Shown in pieces: positions 37,343 through 47,231 of a stretch of 64,000 nucleotides of DNA. Below the pieces are notes generated by a model. The model worked only from the letters and a program-made list of their open reading frames with translations, had not been told where the DNA came from and made no database searches. How positions within the stretch are numbered: the first letter of the stretch is position 1; every line of letters begins with the position of its first letter. Made by a program: the position numbers and the translations under genes. Origin of the DNA: Alphaproteobacteria bacterium (lineage in GTDB: Bacteria; Pseudomonadota; Alphaproteobacteria; Reyranellales; Reyranellaceae); contig VGCZ01000002.1 of assembly GCA_016869975.1 (NCBI GenBank), positions 62,001-126,000 on the forward strand, given 5' to 3'.

Positions 37343-38030
37343 TCATGCGCGAAGTGGAGTAACCTTGGCCGTCGCACCGGCCACGAAATCTGCCCACCTT
37401 GTCATGAGATGTCGGCGCTTCTCAAAAAAGGTCGCCATGCCGATATGCGGCCTCGATCTTGCTCTTGACCGCGTGCGCCAAGGCCATTTCGCACACTTCA
37501 TTTGAGAAATTGGTGCGTTCCGACGCCCAGTCGCGAAACGACGAACGGAAGCCGTGCGCGGTGCAATCGATCCCCATTCGCCGCAGCGTCATCAGGAACA
37601 CCATGTTCGACAGCGGCTTGCCAACATCGCGGCCGGGGAACACCAGCTCGCTATCAGGCGCCAGCTCGCGCACACGCCGCAGGACTTCGACGCAGCACGG
37701 CGTCAGCGGGACACGATGCTCTCGCGCGGCCTTCATGCGGTCGGCCGGGATGGTCCACACGGCGGCGTCGAGGTTGATTTCAGGCCATCGCGCACCCAGC
37801 ACTTCGCCCGTCCGGGTCACGATCAGGATCAACACCTCAAAGGCCAGCCTGACCAGTTCGCCACTGTCACCGCCGCGCAGGCACGCAACGAACGCTGGCA
37901 CGTCGGCATAGGGAAGGGCGGTCATATGCGCCGCGCGGTCGTATTGCTTGGGCAAGCCTCTGGCGACGCCATCGATCGGGTTTTCACCTCTGAAATCCTT
38001 CTCCCCCGCCTGTACAGGAAGACAGAGACG
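37343..38030 (-). pseudogene. tyrosine-type site-specific integrase, N-terminally truncated and frameshifted
   Basis: The C-terminal catalytic domain of a P4/DUF4102-type integrase is readable from about 38030 down. Catalytic residues are still present: Arg in TRTGEVLGARW, His and Arg in HGFRSSFRDWA, His in ALAH, Tyr in AYRHGDL. The frame ends at a TGA at 37422-37424 inside a run of six A (37424-37429). With five A the reading continues as EKRRHLMTRWADFVAGA to a TGA at 37343-37345, which matches the family tail. The N-terminal DNA-binding half is absent upstream. It marks the right edge of the island and points back into it. Confidence 0.85.
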
Positions 38031-38116
38031 GTTAATCCCCGTCGCTCGCATCGATCGCCGCCCACTCTCTGCCATGATAGGTCTCCAGGCTGTTGTCCGA
38101 TGAAGAGGGATGGATC

Positions 38117-38368
38117 ATGAAGTTCATAGGCCTGTCGGCGGCGGCCGGCGTCGTGCTACTGGCCTTCGGGGCCTGCACGCCGCAGGACCCGCTCCCGACG
38201 GCGGGCGGCCAGAGCACAGTGTGTACCGGGCAGCGGCAGCAGGTGTGCACGCGCGAGTATCGGCCGGTCTGCGGCACCGACGTGCGCGGCGCCTCGCGCG
38301 CCTATGGCAACGCCTGCGAAGCCTGCGCCGACAAGCAAGTGGTGAGCCACCGGCTGGGAACATGCTAG
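38117..38368 (+). CDS. Kazal-type protease-inhibitor domain lipoprotein
   Basis: 83 residues from the ATG at 38117 (GAGGGA upstream). A signal peptide ends in the lipobox LLAFGAC, with the lipidated Cys at residue 20. The mature part has six cysteines (36, 44, 52, 67, 70, 83) around REYRPVCGTDVRG and AYGNACEAC, the Kazal pattern, so three disulphides are expected. It should be anchored in the envelope and may inhibit serine proteases; inhibition is inferred from the fold. It lies directly beside the integrase remnant, 25 bp before the transglycosylase gene. Confidence 0.88.
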   Translation: MKFIGLSAAAGVVLLAFGACTPQDPLPTAGGQSTVCTGQRQQVCTREYRPVCGTDVRGASRAYGNACEACADKQVVSHRLGTC

Positions 38369-38393
38369 TGACGGCGCAGCAAAGGAGAATCGC

Positions 38394-39278
38394 GTGACGT
38401 CGATTGATCGTCGGAGTTTCGCTGTCGGCGCGGGCGCATTGATACTCTCGTCGGCCGCGCTGGCGCAGGACGCCTGGGGGACCTGGCTGCAGGGCGTCAA
38501 GCGCGAGGCCATGGGCAAGGGCGTGCCGGCCGACATCATCGACCGCGCCTTCGCCGGCCTGAAACCGATCGACCGCGTGCTCGAGCTCGACCGGCATCAG
38601 CCCGAGTTCAAGCTGACCTGGAGCGAGTATCTTGGCCGCGTCGTCACCGAGGAGCGCGTGCGTCGGGGCCGTGAGCTGTTCCGGGAGAACGCTGCGCTGC
38701 TGTCGCGCACGGTAGGACCGCACGGTGTAGCGCCGGAGATCGTCGTCTCGTTGTGGGGCGTGGAGAGTAACTACGGCACGCGCATGGGCGACTTCAACGT
38801 CATCGCCGCGCTGGCCACGCTCGCCTTCAATGGCCGCCGCGCGCAGTACTTCCGCGCCGAGCTGATCGCGGCCCTGCGCGTGCTGGCCGGTGGCCACGTG
38901 CCGTTCGACAAGATGGTCGGCTCCTGGGCCGGCGCGATGGGCCAGTGCCAGTTCATGCCGACGAGTTTCCTGGCACTGGCCATCGATGGCGACGGTGACG
39001 GCAAGCGTGACATCTGGGGCAGCCGCGCCGACGTCTTCGCCTCGGCCGCCAACTATCTTCGCAAGGCGGGCTGGAAGGCTGGGGTGCGCTGGGGCGACGA
39101 ACTGCAGCCCGGCGAGGCCCTGGGCGGCAAGGGCGATCGCATCGTCACGCCGGAAGGCGCCAATGGCCGGCGCTACGCCACCACGGTGAATTTCCGCGCC
39201 ATCCGCGGCTGGAATCCGGCCGATTTCTTCGCCCTGTCCGTGGGCATCCTGTCGGACCGCATCGCCGCGGCGCGGTGA
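38394..39278 (+). CDS. lytic murein transglycosylase, MltB type
   Basis: 294 residues from a GTG at 38394 with AAAGGAG 6 nt upstream. The N-terminus (DRRSFAVGAGALILSSAALA) is an export signal with an Arg pair. The catalytic Glu is E124 in WGVESNYGT, followed by NVIAALATLAFNGRR and the GAMGQCQFMPTSF motif of the MltB family. It cleaves glycan strands of peptidoglycan to anhydro-muropeptides. The C-terminal peptidoglycan-binding domain of larger homologues is absent. rlpA and a PBP5-type gene follow, making a wall-remodelling group. Confidence 0.92.
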   Translation: MTSIDRRSFAVGAGALILSSAALAQDAWGTWLQGVKREAMGKGVPADIIDRAFAGLKPIDRVLELDRHQPEFKLTWSEYLGRVVTEERVRRGRELFRENAALLSRTVGPHGVAPEIVVSLWGVESNYGTRMGDFNVIAALATLAFNGRRAQYFRAELIAALRVLAGGHVPFDKMVGSWAGAMGQCQFMPTSFLALAIDGDGDGKRDIWGSRADVFASAANYLRKAGWKAGVRWGDELQPGEALGGKGDRIVTPEGANGRRYATTVNFRAIRGWNPADFFALSVGILSDRIAAAR

Positions 39279-39370
39279 CCTCACCCCAGGCTGCTGGCGG
39301 GGGAGTGGTTGTGCAGGGCCGCTCTGTGGTATTACTGCAACACCCCTCTCAAGTGCTGATAAAAGAGCCC

Positions 39371-40234
39371 ATGAATTATCCGATCTCCGCAACGCTGCGC
39401 GCCACTGGCGTCGTCATGTCCGTCCTGATGCTGGCGGCCTGTGGCACCACGACGTCCCAGCCTGACGGCCGCAGCAGCTACAAGGTTGGCGGCACCTATG
39501 TCATCGCCGGCCAGGTCTACACGCCGGAAGAAAACCTGCGGTACAACGAGTCGGGCATGGCCTCGTGGTATGGTCCGGGCTTCCACGGCAGGCGCACGGC
39601 CAATGGCGAGGCCTACGATCAGCACGCCATGACCGCGGCGCATCGCACACTGCCGATGCCCTCGGTGGTGCGCGTCACCAACCTCAGCAACGGCAACACC
39701 GTGATCCTGCGCGTCAACGATCGCGGTCCCTTCGCGCGCAACCGCATCATCGACGTCTCGCGCGCCGCCGCCGAGCGCCTCGACATGGTGAAGTCAGGCG
39801 TCGCCAGCGTGCGCGTCGAAATCCTGCCGGAGGAGAGCACACGGGTGAAGGATATCGCGCGAAACGGCGGCAGCGTGTCGGAGCAGATGGCGGCGATGCG
39901 CGGCGCGCCGTCGGCGCCAGCGGTCGCGGCCGTGCCACCGCCGCCTCCGCCGCCGCCGCCACCACAGGCGGTGACGGCGCGCCCGGCGCCCGCGGCACCA
40001 GCGGGTCCCGGCTATTTCGTGCAGGCCGGCGCCTTCACCAGCATTGACGGCGCCGAGCGCGTGCGCGCCAGCCTGGCGCGCTTCGGCGATGGCGCGGTCA
40101 GCCAGACCAGCTTCGGGCCGACCAGCCTCTATCGCGTGCGGCTGGGCCCCTATGCCAGCGCCGACGCCGCGCAATCGGCGGCGGGCCGCGTGCAGCAGGC
40201 GGGCTATCGCGATGCCCGCGTGGTCAACGAGTAG
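39371..40234 (+). CDS. rlpA: septal ring lytic transglycosylase RlpA
   Basis: 287 residues from the ATG at 39371. Lipobox LMLAAC with C24, so an outer-membrane lipoprotein. The double-psi beta-barrel domain has GMASWYGPGFHGRRTANGE and RVNDRGPFARNRIIDVSRAA, with the catalytic Asp of the family in NDRGPF. A proline-rich linker (about residues 193-205) precedes a C-terminal SPOR domain (about 210-287), which binds denuded glycans at the septum. The frame stays open upstream of the chosen ATG, but the lipobox fixes the start. Confidence 0.94.
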   Translation: MNYPISATLRATGVVMSVLMLAACGTTTSQPDGRSSYKVGGTYVIAGQVYTPEENLRYNESGMASWYGPGFHGRRTANGEAYDQHAMTAAHRTLPMPSVVRVTNLSNGNTVILRVNDRGPFARNRIIDVSRAAAERLDMVKSGVASVRVEILPEESTRVKDIARNGGSVSEQMAAMRGAPSAPAVAAVPPPPPPPPPPQAVTARPAPAAPAGPGYFVQAGAFTSIDGAERVRASLARFGDGAVSQTSFGPTSLYRVRLGPYASADAAQSAAGRVQQAGYRDARVVNE

Positions 40235-40255
40235 TCTCGCCAGGGAGTCCGGCGC

Positions 40256-41506
40256 ATGCCGTCTTGGTCACGGTTTTTGATGGGCGGCGCGGCGCTCGCT
40301 GTGGCGGCGTCGCTGGCGCACGCCGTGGCCTCGGCGCAGCAACCTCCCAACAAGCCCAACCGGCCGGCGCCGAGCAAGGCGACGAAACCACCGCGCCAGC
40401 CGCCCAACTTCGACGCGCTGCCGCCATCGCAGATCGGCATCGGTACGCTCGCCAAGACGGCTTATGTGATCGACGCCGTCACCGACACGGTGCTGCTGTT
40501 CAAGGACGCCGACCAGCGCACGGCGCCCTCGTCGATGGCCAAGATGATGACGGTGTACATCATCTTCGAGGAACTCAAAGCCGGCCGCCTGAAGCTCGAC
40601 AGCAAGTTCCGCGTCAGCGAGCGCGCGCGCTCGATGGGCGGCTCGCGCATGTTCGTCGAGCTCGGCACCGAGATCTCCGTCGAGGATCTGATCAAGGGCA
40701 TCATCACGCTGTCGGGCAACGACGCCTGCGTGGTGATCGCCGAAGGCTTGAGCGGCACCGAGGACAATTTCGCCGCGCGCATGACCAAGAAGGCACGCGA
40801 TCTGGGGATGCCCAACTCAGTGTTCCGCAACGCCAGCGGCTGGCCGGCCGAGGGTCAGTACACCACGGCGCGCGACCTCGCGGTCTTGGCGCGGCGCACC
40901 ATTCTGGACTTCCCGGAGTACTACAAATACTACGCGGTCACCGACTTCACCTGGAACAACATCCGCCAGGAGAACCGCAACCGCCTGCTCAGCATCACGC
41001 CGGGCACCGACGGGCTGAAGACCGGCCACACCGAGGAGGGCGGCTACGGCCTGGCGTCATCCACGATACGCGACGGCCGGCGCATCATCCTCGTTGTCAA
41101 CGGCCTGGCCGACATGCGCCAGCGCGCCAGCGAGTCTGCGCGGCTCACCGAGTGGGCGTTCCGCGAATACACCAACAAGGTGGCGTTCCGCAGCGGTGAC
41201 AAGGTGGTCGACGCCCAGGTCTGGCTCGGCGATCAGCGCACCGTGCCGCTGGTCACGCAACGCGCCATCGCCGCGACCGTACCGGTCGGCCAGGACGCCA
41301 ATGTCCGCGTCACCGTGCAATACGACGGGCCGATCCGCGCGCCGATCCGCAAGGGCGACCAGATCGGTAAGGTCCTGGTCTCCGCCGCTCCAGGCGCGCG
41401 CGCCGTCGAGTACCCGCTGTTCGCCGGGGCCGACGTGCCCAGGCTGGGCGCCTTCGGGCGCGCCGTGGGCGTGATCAAGCACTACCTGTTCGGCTGGATG
41501 GCGTGA
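40256..41506 (+). CDS. D-alanyl-D-alanine carboxypeptidase, PBP5/6 type
   Basis: 416 residues. A signal peptide ends near ASAQQ; a Pro/Lys-rich spacer follows. Active-site motifs: S93-M-A-K96, S153-G-N and K255-T-G. The C-terminal ~100 residues form the PBP5 beta domain, ending in an amphipathic helix (GRAVGVIKHYLFGWM) that anchors it to the membrane face. It removes the terminal D-Ala of pentapeptides. Its stop overlaps the GTG start of tmk; rlpA ends 21 bp upstream. Confidence 0.94.
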   Translation: MPSWSRFLMGGAALAVAASLAHAVASAQQPPNKPNRPAPSKATKPPRQPPNFDALPPSQIGIGTLAKTAYVIDAVTDTVLLFKDADQRTAPSSMAKMMTVYIIFEELKAGRLKLDSKFRVSERARSMGGSRMFVELGTEISVEDLIKGIITLSGNDACVVIAEGLSGTEDNFAARMTKKARDLGMPNSVFRNASGWPAEGQYTTARDLAVLARRTILDFPEYYKYYAVTDFTWNNIRQENRNRLLSITPGTDGLKTGHTEEGGYGLASSTIRDGRRIILVVNGLADMRQRASESARLTEWAFREYTNKVAFRSGDKVVDAQVWLGDQRTVPLVTQRAIAATVPVGQDANVRVTVQYDGPIRAPIRKGDQIGKVLVSAAPGARAVEYPLFAGADVPRLGAFGRAVGVIKHYLFGWMA

Positions 41507-42138
41507 GCCCGCGCGGCCGGTTCATCACGCTCGAGGGCGGCGAGGGCGCCGGCAAGTCGACGCAGATCGGCTTGCTCCAGGCGTTCCTGCGCGGCCAGGG
41601 CAGGGAGGTCGTCACTAGTCGCGAGCCGGGCGGCTCACCGGGCGCCGAGATGATCCGCAAGCTGTTGGTCGAGGGACCGGCCGACGCCTGGGATGGGCCG
41701 ACCGAGGCGCTGCTGATGTTCGCCGCGCGGCGCGATCATCTCGTGCGCACGGTATGGCCGGCGATCGAGCGCGGCGCCTGGGTGATCTCCGACCGCTTCG
41801 CCGATTCGACGCGCGCCTACCAGGGCCATGGCCATGGCCTGCCGCTCGACCGTATCGAGCTGCTCTACACGGTGGCGGTCGGCAACTTCGCGCCCGACCT
41901 CACCTTGATCCTCGATCTGCCGGTCGACATCGGTCTCGCGCGCGCTGCCGCGCGCCGTGGCGCGGAGACGCGGTTCGAAGGCCTTGGCCCGGGTTTCCAC
42001 GAACGCGTGCGATCAGGCTTTCGCGCCATCGCGGCGGCCGAGCCGAAACGCTGCGCCTTGATCGACGCGTCTGGCGATGTCGATACCGTGCACCGAGCGA
42101 TCGTGCGCGTGGCGCGCGAACGGCTGGAGCTGGCCTGA
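41503..42138 (+). CDS. tmk: thymidylate kinase
   Basis: 211 residues from a GTG that overlaps the preceding stop by 4 bp. P-loop LEGGEGAGKST (10-20), the DRF motif in VISDRFADSTRAYQGHG, and the LID region RAAARRGAETRFE. It converts dTMP to dTDP. The stop shares a base with the holB ATG (TGATG), a common tmk-holB coupling. Confidence 0.95.
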   Translation: MSPRGRFITLEGGEGAGKSTQIGLLQAFLRGQGREVVTSREPGGSPGAEMIRKLLVEGPADAWDGPTEALLMFAARRDHLVRTVWPAIERGAWVISDRFADSTRAYQGHGHGLPLDRIELLYTVAVGNFAPDLTLILDLPVDIGLARAAARRGAETRFEGLGPGFHERVRSGFRAIAAAEPKRCALIDASGDVDTVHRAIVRVARERLELA

Positions 42139-43241
42139 TGGCGCGCAAGCCGGAGAAGGTCGACGACACGCCGCCCTGGCCATCGCCGCGCACCAATCCG
42201 CGGCTGGTCGGTCATGACGAGGCCGAGCGCGCGCTGCTCGATTCGTTCAATTCAGGCAAGCTGCCGCATGCTTGGCTGATCTGTGGCCCGCGCGGCATCG
42301 GCAAGGCGACCTTGGCGCATCGCTTCGCCCGCTTCCTGCTGGCGGGCGAGCACGGCGGTGGCCTTTTCGGCGCGCCCACCTCGCTCGATGTCGACCTCGA
42401 CAGTCCACCCGCCAGGCGCCTCGTCGCCGGTGGCCACGCCGATATGCGCAATATCGAGATCGGCATCAACGAGCGCACCGGCCGGCGGCGTACCGAGATC
42501 ATCGTCGACGACGTGCGCGACCTCGGCTCGTTCATGCGGCTGACTCCGGCGGAAGGCGGCTATCGCGTCGCCGTGATCGACGCCGCCGACGAGATGAACC
42601 GCAACGCCATGAACGCGGTGCTCAAGCTGCTCGAGGAGCCGCCGCCGCGCGCCGTTCTGCTACTCGTGGCGCACGCGCCGGGTGGGCTGTTGCCCACCAT
42701 TCGCTCGCGCTGCCGCCGGCTGTCCCTGAAGGCGCCACCCGAGCCCGTCGCGATCGAGCTGGTGGGCCACTACATGCCCGACTTGCCGTCGGCCGAGCGC
42801 GCGACCCTGGTACGGCTCACCGAAGGCAGCGTCGGCCGCGCGCTGGAACTGGTGCGCGCCGGCGGGCTGGCGCTCTACGGCGATCTCTTCGGCCTGCTGG
42901 CCGGGCTGCCGCGGCTGGACGCCAACGCGATCCACGCCTTCGCGGAGAAGGTGGCCCGGCGTGGCGACGACGGCGAGCGCGACTTCCGCACCGTCGCCTT
43001 CCTGCTCGACTGGTGGCTGAAATCGCTGCTGCGCCAGGGCGCGACAGGGGAGGCGTCGCCCGATCTCCTGGCCAACGAGGGCGCGCTGCGCCAGCGTCTG
43101 TTGCAGGGTGCCGGCCTTGATCGCTGGATGCAGGTGTGGGAGAAGGTCGCGCACCTGTTCGCCCGCGCCGATGCGGTGAATCTCGACCGTAAGCAGGTCG
43201 TCCTCGGCAGCCTGTTCGCCTTCCAGTCGGCGATCCGCTGA
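42138..43241 (+). CDS. holB: DNA polymerase III delta' subunit
   Basis: 367 residues from the ATG at 42138. AAA+ clamp-loader fold with a Walker A-like CGPRGIGKATL near 49-59, the DDVRDLGSFMRL segment, and the sensor region VIDAADEMNRNAMNAVLKLL with EEPPP. The four-cysteine zinc module seen in many DnaX/HolB proteins is not visible between residues 65 and 110. Part of the clamp loader; linked to tmk and metG as in many bacteria. Confidence 0.93.
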   Translation: MARKPEKVDDTPPWPSPRTNPRLVGHDEAERALLDSFNSGKLPHAWLICGPRGIGKATLAHRFARFLLAGEHGGGLFGAPTSLDVDLDSPPARRLVAGGHADMRNIEIGINERTGRRRTEIIVDDVRDLGSFMRLTPAEGGYRVAVIDAADEMNRNAMNAVLKLLEEPPPRAVLLLVAHAPGGLLPTIRSRCRRLSLKAPPEPVAIELVGHYMPDLPSAERATLVRLTEGSVGRALELVRAGGLALYGDLFGLLAGLPRLDANAIHAFAEKVARRGDDGERDFRTVAFLLDWWLKSLLRQGATGEASPDLLANEGALRQRLLQGAGLDRWMQVWEKVAHLFARADAVNLDRKQVVLGSLFAFQSAIR

Positions 43242-43273
43242 TCGCGCGCCGGACAGGCGGAAGCAGGCGGAGC

Positions 43274-44851
<1,578 letters not shown>

Positions 44852-44859
44852 GCGTAGGC

Positions 44860-45660
44860 ATGTTGGTCGACTCCCACTGCCACCTCGACTTCCCCGAGCT
44901 GGCGAGCGAACAGGACGCCGTCGTCGCGCGCGCCCGCGACGCTGGCGTCGGCGCCATGCTGACCATCGGCACGCGGCTCGATCGCTTCGAGACCGTCCTG
45001 GCCATCGCCGAGCGGCACGCGAACATCTGGTGCAGTGTCGGCGTGCATCCGCACGAGGCCAAGGAGGAGGGGCAGCGCGTCCCCGATCGCCTGGTCGCGC
45101 TGGCGGCGCATCCCCGCGTCGTCGGCATCGGCGAGACCGGTCTCGACTATTTCTACGAGCACAGCCCGCGTGCCGAGCAGGCCGAGAGTTTCCGTGCCCA
45201 TATCGCGGCGTCGCGCGCCACCGGCCTGCCGCTGATCGTCCATACCCGCGATGCCGACGACGACACCATCGCCATCCTGCGCCAGGAGCAGGCGGCCGGC
45301 GCCTTCCCCGGCCTGATCCACTGTTTCTCCTCGGGCCGCGCCGTGGCCGAAGCGGCGCTCGCGCTGGGCATGTATGTCTCGATCTCCGGCATCGTCACCT
45401 TCAAGGCGGCCGAGGATCTGCGCTCCATCGTGCGCGATATCCCGATGGACCGACTGCTGGTCGAGACCGACGCGCCTTACCTCGCGCCGACGCCTAAGCG
45501 CGGCAAGCGCAACGAGCCGGCCTTCGTCGCCCACACAGCGGCCAAGGTCGCCGAGATCAAGGGCGTGAGCATGGCCGAGCTGTCGGCGGCGACGACCGAC
45601 AATTTCTTCCGGTTGTTCGGCAAGACCGATCGCGCCGCCGCCGTCGAGCGCACGGCGTGA
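44860..45660 (+). CDS. tatD: TatD family metal-dependent hydrolase
   Basis: 266 residues from the ATG at 44860. The TIM-barrel amidohydrolase metal site is shown by DSHCHLDF (H6, H8), GIGETGLDYF, LIVHTRDAD, HCFSS and the C-terminal ETDAPYLAP. Family members are DNases active on 3' ends. The gene lies between metG and a metallo-beta-lactamase-fold gene, the usual metG-tatD arrangement. The frame is open upstream through metG as a shadow. Confidence 0.94.
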   Translation: MLVDSHCHLDFPELASEQDAVVARARDAGVGAMLTIGTRLDRFETVLAIAERHANIWCSVGVHPHEAKEEGQRVPDRLVALAAHPRVVGIGETGLDYFYEHSPRAEQAESFRAHIAASRATGLPLIVHTRDADDDTIAILRQEQAAGAFPGLIHCFSSGRAVAEAALALGMYVSISGIVTFKAAEDLRSIVRDIPMDRLLVETDAPYLAPTPKRGKRNEPAFVAHTAAKVAEIKGVSMAELSAATTDNFFRLFGKTDRAAAVERTA

Positions 45661-46436
45661 CGACCAAGGTCACGATCCTCGGCTGCGGAACCTCCGGCGG
45701 CGTGCCGCGCCCTGGCGGGCCGGGCGGCACTGGCGCCTGGGGCGCCTGCGATCCCAAGAACCCGAAGAATGTCAGGCGCCGCTGCTCGATCCTGGTGGAG
45801 GAGGCGGGCAAGACCATCCTGGTCGACACCTCGCCCGACCTGCAGCGCCAGCTGATCGACGCGCGCGTCACGCGGCTCGACGCCGTGCTGTGGACGCACG
45901 ACCACGCCGACCAGACACACGGCATCGACGACGTGCGGCCGCTGGCAATCCACCAGGGGCCGATCGACGCGTGGGCGACGAAGAAGACGCTGGCCTCGTT
46001 GCGCACACGCTTCGGCTACGTCTTCGCCCAGCCCGATGTCAGCGTCTACTCGACGCTCTACAGGGCGCACGAGATCGGCGAGGGGCCGTTCACCGTGGCC
46101 GGGGTGCGCGTCGTGCCGTTCGAGATGGATCACGGCTCGACCGTCGCGCTGGGTTTCCGCTTCGGCGGAATCGCTTACTGCAACGACGTGGTGCGGCTCG
46201 ATGAGCACGCCTTCAAGGCGCTGGAAGGGGTCGACACCCTGATCGTCGACGCCATGCGCTACCGGCCGCATCCCACGCACGCCCATCTCGACCTGACCCT
46301 GGAGTGGATCGCGCGCGTCAAGCCACGCCGCGCGGTGCTGACCAACATGCATGTCGACATGGACTATGATGAGGTGAACCGCGTGACGCCGGCCAATGTC
46401 GAGCCGGCCTATGACGGGCTTGTGCTCGAGGCGTGA
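45657..46436 (+). CDS. metallo-beta-lactamase fold hydrolase, PhnP-like
   Basis: 259 residues from a GTG overlapping the tatD stop (GTGA). N-terminal LGCGTSGGVPRPG and the metal motif WTHDHADQTHGIDD at 79-93. The canonical motif is HxHxDH; here the last His position is Gln86 with H88 two residues on, which may shift one metal ligand. Later ligands appear in MDHGST and NMHVDMDYD. PhnP-type enzymes are phosphodiesterases; there are no phosphonate genes nearby, so the role may differ. Confidence 0.87.
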   Translation: MTTKVTILGCGTSGGVPRPGGPGGTGAWGACDPKNPKNVRRRCSILVEEAGKTILVDTSPDLQRQLIDARVTRLDAVLWTHDHADQTHGIDDVRPLAIHQGPIDAWATKKTLASLRTRFGYVFAQPDVSVYSTLYRAHEIGEGPFTVAGVRVVPFEMDHGSTVALGFRFGGIAYCNDVVRLDEHAFKALEGVDTLIVDAMRYRPHPTHAHLDLTLEWIARVKPRRAVLTNMHVDMDYDEVNRVTPANVEPAYDGLVLEA

Positions 46437-46437
46437 T

Positions 46438-47127
46438 GTGTCTATATTATGGAAAATAATCGGTGGGGCTGTCGTCGCGTTCACGCTGGCATGGCCGGCC
46501 GCCGCGCAGGACGCCGGCCGCTTCAGCGGGCCAACGACGACGTTCAGGACGTACTCGCTGGACGAGACAACCCGGACGCTGATCGACCCCGACGAGGTGC
46601 TGAACCGGCAATACACCGGCCAGACCGCCGAGAGCCTGCTGGAGCTGGTTACGGCGGTCACGGCCGAGGGTTTCGCCCGGATGCGGTCCAGGGCGGTCGA
46701 CGCCGAGGTGTCCTTGCCGCTGGGCTGGCACGCCATCGAGGACAACGAGCGGGTCGCGATCTTCAATCCCAGGCGGACCGTCCGGGTGATCCTGTGGCGG
46801 GTCGACCTCGAGTTCGAGGGCGCGGCCGACATCGACAAGTTCCTGATCGCCAAGGCGGCGGCGCTGCGCACGCGGTTCCCGACCATCAAGGCCAGCTTCG
46901 AGACGCTGTCCACGGGCGAGCGGATCGGGGTGTTCGAGAACGTGCCGCCCAGACGCGGGGATCGCGAGCACCGCGTGGTCGCCGATTTGCTGATCCCGAA
47001 CCCTCAGAACGACAAGCGCGCGTTCCTGGTGACATTGGGGGCGCCACAGAGCGAGGCGGAGCTGTATCTGCCATTGCTGATCCTGATAAAGCGAGATTTG
47101 AAAATAGTTTGGCGAAAGGATCGGTGA
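46438..47127 (+). CDS. secreted protein of unknown function
   Basis: 229 residues from a GTG at 46438, one base after the previous stop; an ATG at 46396 would add 14 residues overlapping the previous gene and spoil the signal peptide. Residues 1-23 are a signal peptide ending WPAAAQ. The mature protein is alpha/beta-looking with no membrane segment (SLPLGWHAIEDNERVAIFNP is typical of its texture). No family recognised. Both ends of the gene are unusually A/T-rich (ATA, TTA, AAA codons), next to the A/T patch downstream. Confidence 0.75.
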   Translation: MSILWKIIGGAVVAFTLAWPAAAQDAGRFSGPTTTFRTYSLDETTRTLIDPDEVLNRQYTGQTAESLLELVTAVTAEGFARMRSRAVDAEVSLPLGWHAIEDNERVAIFNPRRTVRVILWRVDLEFEGAADIDKFLIAKAAALRTRFPTIKASFETLSTGERIGVFENVPPRRGDREHRVVADLLIPNPQNDKRAFLVTLGAPQSEAELYLPLLILIKRDLKIVWRKDR

Positions 47128-47147
47128 AACAAGATCCAATGTGACTC

Positions 47148-47200
47148 TTATATATTTATATTAATTAATTTATATATAATTTACCATAATATATATTATA
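47148..47200. other. extreme A/T patch before mazG
   Basis: 51 of 53 bases are A or T, including TTAATTAATT and several TATATA runs, in a chromosome that is otherwise strongly G+C-rich. It occupies the centre of the 104-bp gap between the unknown secreted gene and mazG. It could supply a promoter or an easily melted site; no DnaA box or clear -35/-10 pair is seen. Confidence 0.9.
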
Positions 47201-47231
47201 CGATAAATGCAACAGCAGCTGCAGGGCCACG

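Noticed and set aside
47148-47200. Replication origin at the A/T tract
   Set aside because: No DnaA boxes, no dnaA, parAB or gidA genes nearby; only the base composition is suggestive.
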